DNA of 17,214 nt, taken from contig JAVBOV010000058.1 of NCBI GenBank assembly GCA_031550205.1, positions 1 through 17,214 on the forward strand, read 5' to 3'. Source of the stretch: JAVBOV01 sp031550205 (lineage in GTDB: Bacteria > Pseudomonadota > Alphaproteobacteria > RF32 > CAG-239). Under the pieces are notes generated by a model, which ran no database searches, was not told where the DNA came from, and was given only the letters and a program-made list of their open reading frames with translations. This document shows, piece by piece, positions 6,964 to 13,282 of the stretch (positions within the stretch are counted from its first letter, which is position 1; each line of letters opens with the position of its first letter). The position numbers were made by a program, and so were the translations under genes.

Positions 6964-6998
6964 ATGGTATATCATGGGATTTTATGGGAATCAATGGT
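6964..6998. promoter_or_regulatory. MraZ operator-like array: four ATGG(G/T) direct repeats at exact 10-bp period
   Basis: ATGGT (6964), ATGGG (6974), ATGGG (6984) and ATGGT (6994) are each separated by 5 bases, starting 87 bases upstream of the mraZ start codon. Known MraZ operators are TGGG-containing direct repeats with 5-base spacers, so spacing and location both fit. The repeats read on the strand opposite to mraZ. Confidence 0.7.
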
Positions 6999-7010
6999 AA
7001 AAATTAGTAA

Positions 7011-7038
7011 TTTATAAACTTTTTTAATGTATTCGCAA
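7011..7038 (-). promoter_or_regulatory. Candidate promoter of the mraZ-rsmH-ftsL-ftsI operon
   Basis: TTGCGA (7038-7033), a 16-base spacer and TATAAA (7016-7011) on the - strand would place the operator array just downstream of the transcription start, where bound MraZ could block elongation or promoter escape. An alternative promoter inside the array (TTGATT, 17 bases, TATACC) is also possible. Confidence 0.35.
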
Positions 7039-7116
7039 TCTATAGTGCTCACATTTAAACAAACCACAACATGTAGTTTCTCGAGTCGCAAAAAACATTA
7101 TTTATTGAAATTTATT

Positions 7117-7125
7117 TGTGGATAA
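7117..7125. promoter_or_regulatory. Perfect consensus DnaA box
   Basis: TGTGGATAA, the complement of TTATCCACA, lies between the small secreted-protein gene's terminator and the mraZ promoter region. It is a single site with no cluster around it, so it is not an origin by itself. Confidence 0.4.
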
Positions 7126-7126
7126 C

Positions 7127-7155
7127 AAAAAAACCGCCTCCAAAGAGACGGTTTT
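7127..7155 (-). terminator. Rho-independent terminator of the small exported-protein gene
   Basis: On the - strand: AAAACCG, one mismatch, CTC, loop of 4, GAG, CGGTTTT, ending in a run of seven T residues. It begins 23 bases after the stop codon at 7178. Confidence 0.75.
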
Positions 7156-7177
7156 AAAACAACATCATCCGAAATCT

Positions 7178-7633
7178 CTATCTGCCTTTGCCGGCTTTCG
7201 GATTATGATTGCTGGCCACCAATTGACCGTCAGCCTTATCCAATCCTGCAGTCACCAAATCCTTTTTTGTTTTCTTTGATATGCGAAAATAAGTGTAATA
7301 AGTTTCCCCTTTTTCATTTTTGTTCTCTTGAGGTACGATTTTTTCAAAATCTTTAAAAAATTCATTATGGTGTCTCACATAATCTTTTCTTGCCTGAGCC
7401 ATTGTTTTTGTACCTTGGTTTTTCTTCACCATTTCTTCAAATCTAGCGTTTTCTTCCGCAGTAAAAGGCTCCGGAGCCGGAGTTGTTGCCATCTTGTCTG
7501 CGTTTGCCTCGGTTTTTGCTCCCTGATTCGGTTCATCGGGGTTTGCGGCGTGTGCGGCCGTGCCGACCGAAGCCATGCCCAACGCTGCCATGGCTGTCAG
7601 TTTTGCTTTTCTAATTTTATCTTTAATGCTCAT
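7178..7633 (-). CDS. Small exported protein of unknown function
   Basis: Not recognised. The 151-residue product starts with a clear Sec signal peptide: a basic n-region (MSIKDKIRKAK), a hydrophobic core (LTAMAALGMASVGTAA) and an AHA-A cleavage site after about residue 29. The mature part is polar. It has a Pro/Ala/Thr/Asn-rich linker (to about residue 55), then a charged, probably helical region (FTAEENARFEEMVKKNQGTKT, ARKDYVRHHNEFFKDFEKIV) and a short YYTYFRISKKTKKDL segment, ending in a basic KAGKGR tail. No enzyme motif and no mature-part Cys were found. The start at 7633 was chosen for AGGAGG 8 bases upstream. It is an isolated single-gene unit with its own strong promoter and terminator, and is probably periplasmic. 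Confidence 0.75.
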   Translation of the reverse strand: MSIKDKIRKAKLTAMAALGMASVGTAAHAANPDEPNQGAKTEANADKMATTPAPEPFTAEENARFEEMVKKNQGTKTMAQARKDYVRHHNEFFKDFEKIVPQENKNEKGETYYTYFRISKKTKKDLVTAGLDKADGQLVASNHNPKAGKGR

Positions 7634-7666
7634 CGTCCACCTCCTAAAACTTCTCAACTAACCACA

Positions 7667-7695
7667 AGTATAGCAAGAATTATACTTTTTGTCAA
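7667..7695 (-). promoter_or_regulatory. Near-consensus sigma-70 promoter of the small exported-protein gene
   Basis: TTGACA (7695-7690), a spacer of exactly 17 bases and TATACT (7672-7667) on the - strand, with a short leader before the AGGAGG site and the ATG at 7633. This is the best promoter match seen in the window. Confidence 0.75.
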
Positions 7696-7740
7696 AATAT
7701 TGTCGCATTATTTCATAAAAAGATTATCATAACGTTAACT

Positions 7741-7768
7741 CTTGCTTTTTTTATCGTTTTTATATAGC
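7741..7768 (+). promoter_or_regulatory. Candidate rnpB promoter
   Basis: CTTGCT (7741-7746) and TATAGC (7763-7768) with a 16-base spacer end 9 bases before the predicted RNA 5' end. CTTG-type -35 elements are common in Alphaproteobacteria. The match is moderate and the region is T-rich. Confidence 0.4.
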
Positions 7769-7777
7769 TTATGTTTC

Positions 7778-8133
7778 AAGGCGGTCGGATAGCTGCTGCA
7801 TTGCAGAGGAAAGTCCGAGCTTCAAGGAAACAAAACACCGGATAACGTCCGGCCGGGGCAACCCGAGGGAAAGTGCCACAGAAAACGCACCGCTAACCCA
7901 GGCAAGCGTCAGGGCAGTAAGGTTGAAAAGGCGAGGTAAGAGCTCACCGCAAAGGCAGTCATGTCTTTGGCAGGGCAAACCCTGTTTGAAGCAAGACCAA
8001 GTTAGGACATCAGGTTTTCCTGAGAGTGGGAGGTTTCCAGCCCGGTCCAGAGGTAGGTCGCAACGAGCCGTTTGGCAACAACCGGCCCAGATGAATAGCT
8101 ATCGATAACAGAACTCGGCTTATAGACCGCCTT
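7778..8133 (+). ncRNA. rnpB: RNase P catalytic RNA (bacterial type A)
   Basis: Ribozyme that removes 5' leaders from pre-tRNAs, together with the RnpA protein. The ends pair perfectly as helix P1 (AAGGCGGTC at 7778-7786 with GACCGCCTT at 8125-8133). The conserved 5' core GAGGAAAGTCCGAGCTTC follows (about 7805), and the matching 3' core AGATGAATAGCTATCGATAA and ACAGAACTCGGCTTATAGACC is near 8089-8128. The internal segments AACCCGAGGGAAAGTGCCAC and GGTAAGAGCTCACCG are also RNase P landmarks. The length of about 356 nt is normal for type A. Exact ends are inferred from P1. A family A repeat hairpin begins 11 bases after the 3' end and may help terminate transcription. Confidence 0.96.
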
Positions 8134-8143
8134 ATCCCCCATT

Positions 8144-8183
8144 TCTCCCTCCCTTAATTTTAAGGGAGGGGTGGGGTGGGTTT
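8144..8183 (+). repeat. Dispersed palindromic repeat family A, copy 3
   Basis: The arms CCCTCCCTTAA (8147-8157) and TTAAGGGAGGG (8160-8170) form an 11-bp perfect stem, followed by GTGGGGTGGGTTT. The copy lies between rnpB and lpxC, 29 bases before the lpxC start, and is the best-paired copy. Confidence 0.85.
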
Positions 8184-8211
8184 AAAAACTCAACGCAAAG
8201 AAAGTGTCTTC

Positions 8212-9069
8212 ATGGTGCAAAAACAACAAACGCTAAAAAATCCCGTAAAATTGCAAGGCATCGGCCTGCATTCCGGTCTTCCGGTTAATTTAATTATCAA
8301 CCCGGCGCCAGAGAACAGCGGCATTGTTTTCAAACGCACGGATCTGCCTTCCAAACCTGAAATTAAAGCTCTTTATTCTCAGGTGGTTGATACCAGAAAC
8401 TGCACCTGCCTGGGCGATTCTGCCGGCAACCTTGTTTCCACTGTTGAACACATCATGAGCGCGCTTTATATCTGCGGCATAGACAACGCCCTGGTTGAGG
8501 TCGACAATCAGGAAATTCCGATAATGGACGGCAGCGCTGAAGTATTTTTTAAGGCCTTAAAAGGCGCCTCTCTTGAAGTTCAAAGCGCTCCGCGCCGTTT
8601 TTTAAAAGTTAAGAAAGAAGTTTCTTTTGCAGATGACAAAGGAAACCAAATCAGCCTCAAACCTCAAGGCGAACTCCGCATTAAATTCACCATCGAATTT
8701 CCCTCGGAAATTGTCGGCTGTCAAACATTCGATTCCGTAATCAATAAAAAAGTTTTTGAAGAAGCCGTTTCATTTTCCCGCACCTTTTGCGAAAAATATC
8801 AGGTAGATTATCTTAAATCTCAAGGTCTTATCAAAGGCGGCAGTCTTGAAAACGCGGTTGTTTTAGACGGAGACAATGTCTTAAACCCTGAAGGATTCCG
8901 CTGCGAGAATGAATGTGTTAACCACAAGGTGCTGGATGCAATCGGTGATTTATATACTTCCGGCTATCATATTCTTGGTGAATTAAACGCACTCAAAACT
9001 GGACACTTCCACGCAAATCAGTTATTAAAGAACTTGTTCGCAGATAACTCAAATTATGAATTGGTATAG
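8212..9069 (+). CDS. lpxC: UDP-3-O-acyl-N-acetylglucosamine deacetylase LpxC
   Basis: Zinc amidase of the committed step of lipid A synthesis, cytosolic. With the start at 8212 the protein is 285 residues, and the metal ligands fall at the same numbers or within one of E. coli LpxC: His80 in TVEHIMSAL, His238 and Asp242 in HKVLDAIGDL. The general acid His is at 265 (GHFHANQLL). The N-terminal QKQQTLKNPVKLQGIGLHSG is typical. A GTG at 8176 inside the preceding repeat would add 12 residues and is not preferred; a GTG at 8215 is also possible. No strong Shine-Dalgarno sequence is present (AAAGAAAG upstream). It heads the lpxC-bamD-recN block, which normally follows ftsZ in Alphaproteobacteria. 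Confidence 0.96.
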   Translation: MVQKQQTLKNPVKLQGIGLHSGLPVNLIINPAPENSGIVFKRTDLPSKPEIKALYSQVVDTRNCTCLGDSAGNLVSTVEHIMSALYICGIDNALVEVDNQEIPIMDGSAEVFFKALKGASLEVQSAPRRFLKVKKEVSFADDKGNQISLKPQGELRIKFTIEFPSEIVGCQTFDSVINKKVFEEAVSFSRTFCEKYQVDYLKSQGLIKGGSLENAVVLDGDNVLNPEGFRCENECVNHKVLDAIGDLYTSGYHILGELNALKTGHFHANQLLKNLFADNSNYELV

Positions 9070-9073
9070 AAAA

Positions 9074-9829
9074 ATGTTCAAAAACCTAAAAACGTCATTG
9101 CGAGGCAGCTTTGCTGCCGTGGCAATCTCGGCCTTATTCTTAGCCTCCTGTTCCTCCAAACCTGAAGAAACCGACCAAACTGCCGAGGTCATCTATTTGG
9201 AAGCTCATGAAAACCTTGAGAACACCGCATATAAAAAAGCGGCTGAAGGCTTTGAAAAAGTTGAACTTGAATACCCATATTCCAAATGGGCCACCAAAGC
9301 CAAAATCATGGGCGCATATGCCCACTACCGCAACCAAGAATATGACGACGCGCTCATGAGCCTGGACCGCTTCATCAAGTTTCATCCCGGCAACCAAGAC
9401 ATTGCCTATGCATATTACCTAAAGGCTCTCTGCTATTACGACCAGATTCCGCAGGTTGCCAAAGATCAAAGCAATGCGCAAAACGCGCTTGATGCCCTGT
9501 ATCAGGTTGTTACGCGCTTTCCCAGCACCGAATATGCCAAAGATGCCAGCTTCAAGATTGAACTGGCCAACGACCATTTAGCCGGCAAAGAAATGGAAGT
9601 CGGCCGCTATTACTTGACTCAAAAAAATTATCTCTCGGCCTTAAACCGTTTCTCGGTTGTGGTTAACAACTATCAAACCACTTCTCATATTGAAGAAGCG
9701 CTTTACCGCCAGGTTGAAGTTTATCAAATTTTGGGGCTGAATGATGAGGCTCAAAACGCTTCCAAAGTTTTAAGTTATAACTACCCCAAAAGCAAATGGG
9801 CTGCCAAAGCAAAGGCTTTAATCAAATAA
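9074..9829 (+). CDS. bamD: Outer membrane assembly lipoprotein BamD
   Basis: Essential lipoprotein of the BAM complex that folds beta-barrel proteins into the outer membrane. From the ATG at 9074 the protein is 251 residues, with a lipoprotein signal peptide ending in the lipobox LASC (Cys26). Five TPR-like helical repeats follow, including EGFEKVELEYPYSKWATKA, YDDALMSLDRFIKFHPGN and ALDALYQVVTRFPSTEYA, typical of the YfiO/ComL fold. Signal-peptide residues 7-19 (TSLRGSFAAVAIS) are encoded by a family B dispersed repeat. An ATG at 9056, overlapping lpxC, would add six residues (MNWYRK); the 9074 start gives a more usual n-region. The gene ends in TAATG, overlapping the recN start by one base. 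Confidence 0.93.
   Translation: MFKNLKTSLRGSFAAVAISALFLASCSSKPEETDQTAEVIYLEAHENLENTAYKKAAEGFEKVELEYPYSKWATKAKIMGAYAHYRNQEYDDALMSLDRFIKFHPGNQDIAYAYYLKALCYYDQIPQVAKDQSNAQNALDALYQVVTRFPSTEYAKDASFKIELANDHLAGKEMEVGRYYLTQKNYLSALNRFSVVVNNYQTTSHIEEALYRQVEVYQILGLNDEAQNASKVLSYNYPKSKWAAKAKALIK
9093..9129 (+). repeat. Dispersed palindromic repeat family B, copy inside bamD
   Basis: CGTCATTGCGAGGCAGC, TTT, GCTGCCGTGGCAATCTC: the inner GGCAGC/GCTGCC arms and the outer ATTGC/GCAAT arms form a hairpin. It has the same ends as the copy at 6896-6924. It is read in frame as 13 residues of the BamD signal peptide. Confidence 0.85.
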
Positions 9830-11490
9830 TGTTGGAATATCTCTCGGTTCAAAACGTTGTTTTAATAGATAAGCTGGACTTAAACCTAAAGCCAGGCTTA
9901 AGCGTTTTAACCGGAGAAACCGGCGCCGGCAAATCCATCTTGCTCGATTCTCTGGGGCTGGCTCTCGGCAGCCGCGCTGAAACCTCGCTGATTAGAAAGA
10001 GTGAAGAAAAACTCTCCGTAACTGCCGCCTTCAGCATCAAAAACAAAAAGCACCCGGTTTATGCGCTTTTGTCAGAAAACGATTTAGACTTTGATGAAGA
10101 GCTGGTCATAAAAAGAAGCTTAAGCCGCGACGGCAAAGGCAAAATCTTTTTAAACGACCAGCTGATTTCCGCCAAAATCTTAAAAGAAATAGGCCAGCTC
10201 TTGGTTGAGGTTCACGGCCAGTTTGACAATCACGGCCTGCTAAACCAGGCCAACCATCTGGACATCTTGGACAGCTACGCCGGCAGCCAATGCCTGCGCG
10301 ATATTACGGCTGAAAAATATCAAATCTATAAAAACGCCATGCAGGAACTGGCGCAGGCTTTGGTAGACATTGAAAAAAGCAAAGCCGATGAAGAAAGCTT
10401 AAAACATTGGGTTTCAGAGCTTGAAAAACTAAAACCGACCGAAGGCGAAGAAGAAACTCTTGCCCGCCGCCGCTTAGAGCTGATGAATGCTGAAAAAATT
10501 ATTGAAAGTTTAAGCTTTGCCGGCTCGCAGCTAATGGGCAGTGTTGACGTGGTTTCCAACATTCGCTCGGCTCAAACCGCGCTCTTAAAAGCCAACACCT
10601 TAACCGACGGCAAATATGACGAGATTGTAAGCTTGCTTGAACAAGGCATGATAAACGTTTCGGAAGCGGCTGCAGAAATTGAAGAAGCAAGCTCCAATAT
10701 CGGTCACAACCAAAACGAACTTGAAAACATTGAAGAACGCTTGTTTGCGCTCAAAGCCGCCGCCCGCAAACACCAGGTTGGCTTGAACGAACTTCCGCAA
10801 ATCTTAATTGACTTGAAAAATAAACTGAACAACATTGAGCAGGGCGAAGACGGCCTTAAGGCTCTGCACCAAAAAGTTGATGCCGCCAAAAAAGCCTTTT
10901 TGGAAAACGCGCAGGATTTAAGCCAAAAAAGAACCGAAGCCGCCAAAGTCTTGGATAAAAACGTGATGAACGAACTTCCGGCGCTTAAAATGGAAAAAGC
11001 CAAATTTGTTACGGTTATAGAGCCTAAGGATGAAGCGCTGTGGAACGAGAATGGCATTGATAATGTTTATTTCACCGTTTCCACCAATCCCGGCTCGCCG
11101 CAGGGCCCCTTAAACAAAATTGCCTCCGGCGGTGAACTGGCTCGCTTCATGCTGGCCTTAAAACTTAACCTGGCTGTCAGCTCGGATATTGTTGCCATGA
11201 TTTTTGACGAGGTTGACACCGGCATCGGCGGCGCCACGGCTGAGGCTGTTGGAGAGCGTTTGGCTCGCCTGGCACAAAACGTGCAGGTGCTGCTGGTGAC
11301 CCATTCCCCGCAGGTTGCCGCCAAAAGCAGCCATCATTATAAGATTGAAAAACAAACCAAAGGTGATATAACCACCACCAATGTTTTGGAACTTGATAAA
11401 GAACAAAAGAAAGAAGAAATTGCCCGCATGCTTGCCGGAGAAATCATCTCCGACGAAGCCCGCGCCGCCGCAAAAGTGCTTATAGGATAA
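9829..11490 (+). CDS. recN: DNA repair protein RecN
   Basis: SMC-like ATPase acting in double-strand-break repair and recombination. The 553-residue protein has a Walker A motif at residues 29-36 (GETGAGKS), a VEVHGQFDNHGLL segment specific to RecN, a central antiparallel coiled-coil region (about residues 150-370), the ABC signature ASGGELARFMLALK, Walker B MIFDEVDTGIGG and the switch LLVTHSPQVAA. All ATPase elements are intact. The ATG at 9829 overlaps the bamD stop (TAATG), indicating translational coupling; an in-frame upstream start inside bamD is not needed. Third gene of the lpxC-bamD-recN block. The next gene in many Alphaproteobacteria is ligA, but here it is gltX. Confidence 0.95.
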   Translation: MLEYLSVQNVVLIDKLDLNLKPGLSVLTGETGAGKSILLDSLGLALGSRAETSLIRKSEEKLSVTAAFSIKNKKHPVYALLSENDLDFDEELVIKRSLSRDGKGKIFLNDQLISAKILKEIGQLLVEVHGQFDNHGLLNQANHLDILDSYAGSQCLRDITAEKYQIYKNAMQELAQALVDIEKSKADEESLKHWVSELEKLKPTEGEEETLARRRLELMNAEKIIESLSFAGSQLMGSVDVVSNIRSAQTALLKANTLTDGKYDEIVSLLEQGMINVSEAAAEIEEASSNIGHNQNELENIEERLFALKAAARKHQVGLNELPQILIDLKNKLNNIEQGEDGLKALHQKVDAAKKAFLENAQDLSQKRTEAAKVLDKNVMNELPALKMEKAKFVTVIEPKDEALWNENGIDNVYFTVSTNPGSPQGPLNKIASGGELARFMLALKLNLAVSSDIVAMIFDEVDTGIGGATAEAVGERLARLAQNVQVLLVTHSPQVAAKSSHHYKIEKQTKGDITTTNVLELDKEQKKEEIARMLAGEIISDEARAAAKVLIG

Positions 11491-11494
11491 CCTG

Positions 11495-11535
11495 TCTCTC
11501 CCTCCCCCTTGACGGGGGAGGGTTGGGGTGGGGGT
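11495..11535 (+). repeat. Dispersed palindromic repeat family A, copy 4
   Basis: The arms CCCTCCCCC (11500-11508) and GGGGGAGGG (11514-11522) with loop TTGAC are followed by TTGGGGTGGGGGT. The copy fills the gap between recN and gltX, ending 17 bases before the gltX start, and is nearly identical to copy 1. Confidence 0.85.
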
Positions 11536-11552
11536 GAACAAAGGAAAACAAA

Positions 11553-13175
11553 ATGAAAAATGAATTGGTAGAAAAATTAGTCGGCTCAGATGTCAAAGAC
11601 ATCTCATATTGGGAACAAAAGTTTCCGCCTCGTAAAGAAGGCACAATCGTAACCCGTTTTGCCCCAAGCCCAACCGGTTTTGCGCATATTGGCAACATAT
11701 ATACTTCCATGCTGGCAGAAAAATTTGCTCACCAAAACAATGGCGTGTTTATTTTGCGTATTGAAGACACCGATGGAAAAAGAAGGGTAGAGGGCGCTGT
11801 TGATGTTATTGTTAACTCGTTAAAAGAATTTAATATTCATATTGATGAAGGTGCGCTTGATGAACAAGGGCATGAAAAAGGCAGTTACGGACCATATTTT
11901 CAAAGCAGCCGTCAGGAAATTTATTTAAGCGGCATCAAACATCTTTTAGAAAAAGGTTTGGCTTACCCTTGCTTCACCACGGAAGAAGAGCTGGAGCAAA
12001 TCAGAAAAGAACAAACCGCCTTAAAGCTTCGCCCCGGATATTACGGCAAATGGGCAAAGTCTCGCAACCTTACAGAAGAGCAGATTGCGGATAATTTAAA
12101 AACCGGTAAAACTTTTGTATTCAGGTTTAAAGCCAACGGCGATTGGAACCAAAAGCGTTTTTATACAGACGCTTTCCGTGGCAAAATTTCCATGCCTGAA
12201 AATGACATGGATGTAGTAATCTTAAAATCTGACGGCTTGCCTACTTATCACTTCGCCCACATCATTGACGACCATTTTATGCGTACGTCTCATGTGATGA
12301 GAACCGACGAATGGCTGGCATCATTGCCATTGCACGTGCAAATGTTTGAAGCCTTTGAGTGGGAGCTCCCGAGCTATGTTCACGGCGCCCCGATTCAAAA
12401 ACTTGATGATGGCAACAAGCGTAAATTGAGCAAAAGAAAAGACCCTGAGGCCAACGTTGCTTTTTATCTTGAGGAAGGTTACCCGATTGAGGCGGTTAAA
12501 GAATACCTGATGAACTTGCTCAACTCAAATTTTGAAGATTATAAAAAAGCCAACCCTGTAAAACCGCTTGAAACGTTCGAGTTAAAACTTGAAAATTTGA
12601 GCGTCAGCGGCCCGCTTTTAGATATGAAAAAACTTGAGAACATCAGCAAAGAATTCATCGCCACGCTTTCATCATCAGAGCTGTTCAATCGCTGGTACGC
12701 TTGGGCAAAAACCTATGACAAAGCCTTGCAAAAACGCCTTGAAGACAACAAAGAATATGTCTTAAAAATTCTCGGCATCGAGCGCGACGGCTTTGAAAAA
12801 GTCCGCAAAGACTTTTACAAAATGTCCGCCATCTGGAACGACGTTATCTATTTCTTTGAAGACCCTCGTCATTCTGAGCAAAGCGAAGAACCCACTCCTC
12901 TTAACCAAAAACTGCTTCAAGATTTAATTGCAAGCTACAATGAAGCACACACCAAAGACGAATGGTTTGAAAACATCAAACGCATTGCCGAGCAAAACGG
13001 TTTTGCCCTAAACGGCAAAGATTTCAAAGCAGAACCTCAAAAATATAAAGGCACAATCTCAGACGTTGCCGGCTTTTTCCGCCAGCAAATCACCGGCCGC
13101 GCTCAAACCCCGGATCTTTACGCCATCATGCAAATCTTGGGCAAAGAAAAAGTCTTAAAAAGGCTGGAGAAATAA
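11553..13175 (+). CDS. gltX: Glutamate--tRNA ligase, long variant with N-terminal extension and in-frame repeat
   Basis: Class I aminoacyl-tRNA synthetase charging tRNA-Glu. The 540 residues exceed the usual alphaproteobacterial GluRS of about 450-480. The catalytic motifs are intact: RFAPSPTGFAHIGN (HIGH-type, residues 45-48), ILRIEDTDGKR, and KLSKRKD (KMSKS-type, about residue 291). About 35 residues (KNELVEKLVGSDVKDISYWE...) precede the catalytic domain. From memory this extension and the overall pattern resemble GluRS of Clostridia-type Firmicutes, suggesting acquisition by transfer. Residues 439-446 (RHSEQSEE) are encoded by a family C dispersed repeat within the anticodon-binding domain. 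The start is ATG with AAGGAAAAC upstream. Whether it charges tRNA-Gln as well cannot be told. It may be transcribed with recN across repeat A copy 4. Confidence 0.93.
   Translation: MKNELVEKLVGSDVKDISYWEQKFPPRKEGTIVTRFAPSPTGFAHIGNIYTSMLAEKFAHQNNGVFILRIEDTDGKRRVEGAVDVIVNSLKEFNIHIDEGALDEQGHEKGSYGPYFQSSRQEIYLSGIKHLLEKGLAYPCFTTEEELEQIRKEQTALKLRPGYYGKWAKSRNLTEEQIADNLKTGKTFVFRFKANGDWNQKRFYTDAFRGKISMPENDMDVVILKSDGLPTYHFAHIIDDHFMRTSHVMRTDEWLASLPLHVQMFEAFEWELPSYVHGAPIQKLDDGNKRKLSKRKDPEANVAFYLEEGYPIEAVKEYLMNLLNSNFEDYKKANPVKPLETFELKLENLSVSGPLLDMKKLENISKEFIATLSSSELFNRWYAWAKTYDKALQKRLEDNKEYVLKILGIERDGFEKVRKDFYKMSAIWNDVIYFFEDPRHSEQSEEPTPLNQKLLQDLIASYNEAHTKDEWFENIKRIAEQNGFALNGKDFKAEPQKYKGTISDVAGFFRQQITGRAQTPDLYAIMQILGKEKVLKRLEK
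12867..12890 (+). repeat. Dispersed repeat family C, unit inside gltX
   Basis: CGTCATTCTGAGC followed by AAAGCGAAGAA, in frame as RHSEQSEE. It matches the two units in the inverted pair at 13183-13270 at most positions (GTCAT-n-CTGAGC...CGAAG). Confidence 0.7.
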
Positions 13176-13182
13176 CTGACCA

Positions 13183-13270
13183 TGTCATCCTGAGCTTGTC
13201 GAAGGATCTTGATAAAAGGCAGGCTTTGTGCTTGTTTAAAAAAGATGCTTCGGCTTTGCTCAGCATGACA
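13183..13270. repeat. 88-bp element made of two inverted family C units
   Basis: TGTCATCCTGAGC...GAAGGATCT (13183-13209) and AGATGCTTCGG...CAGCATGACA (13243-13270) are inverted copies of about 27 bases around a 33-base middle. The element fills the gap between the convergent gltX and MFS genes, so it can fold into a long hairpin in either transcript and may work as a bidirectional terminator, though there is no T-run. Confidence 0.75.
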
Positions 13271-13282
13271 AAGATATATAAT

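Noticed and set aside
7117..7155. Replication origin near the DnaA box
   Set aside because: Only one box is present, with no cluster and no adjacent dnaA, hemE or parAB genes.
7328..7732. A + strand open frame of 134 codons antisense to the small exported-protein gene
   Set aside because: The opposite strand has signal peptide, ribosome site, promoter and terminator; this frame has none and is Cys/His/Phe-rich as expected of antisense.
7923..8108. Short open frames on both strands across rnpB
   Set aside because: The region is a complete RNase P RNA with conserved core and closing helix; the frames have no support.
8176..8211. GTG start extending LpxC by 12 residues
   Set aside because: It lies in the G-rich tail of repeat A copy 3; starting at 8212 aligns the N-terminus and puts the active-site residues at E. 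coli LpxC numbers.
836..11535. The recurring repeats as a CRISPR array
   Set aside because: Copies are kilobases apart, vary in arm and loop, lack regular spacers, and no cas genes are present.
11158..11710. Two - strand open frames starting with Pro-rich HPNPPPSRGRE / TPTPTLPRQGGG-like peptides
   Set aside because: They are antisense to recN and gltX, and the peptides are translations of repeat A copy 4.
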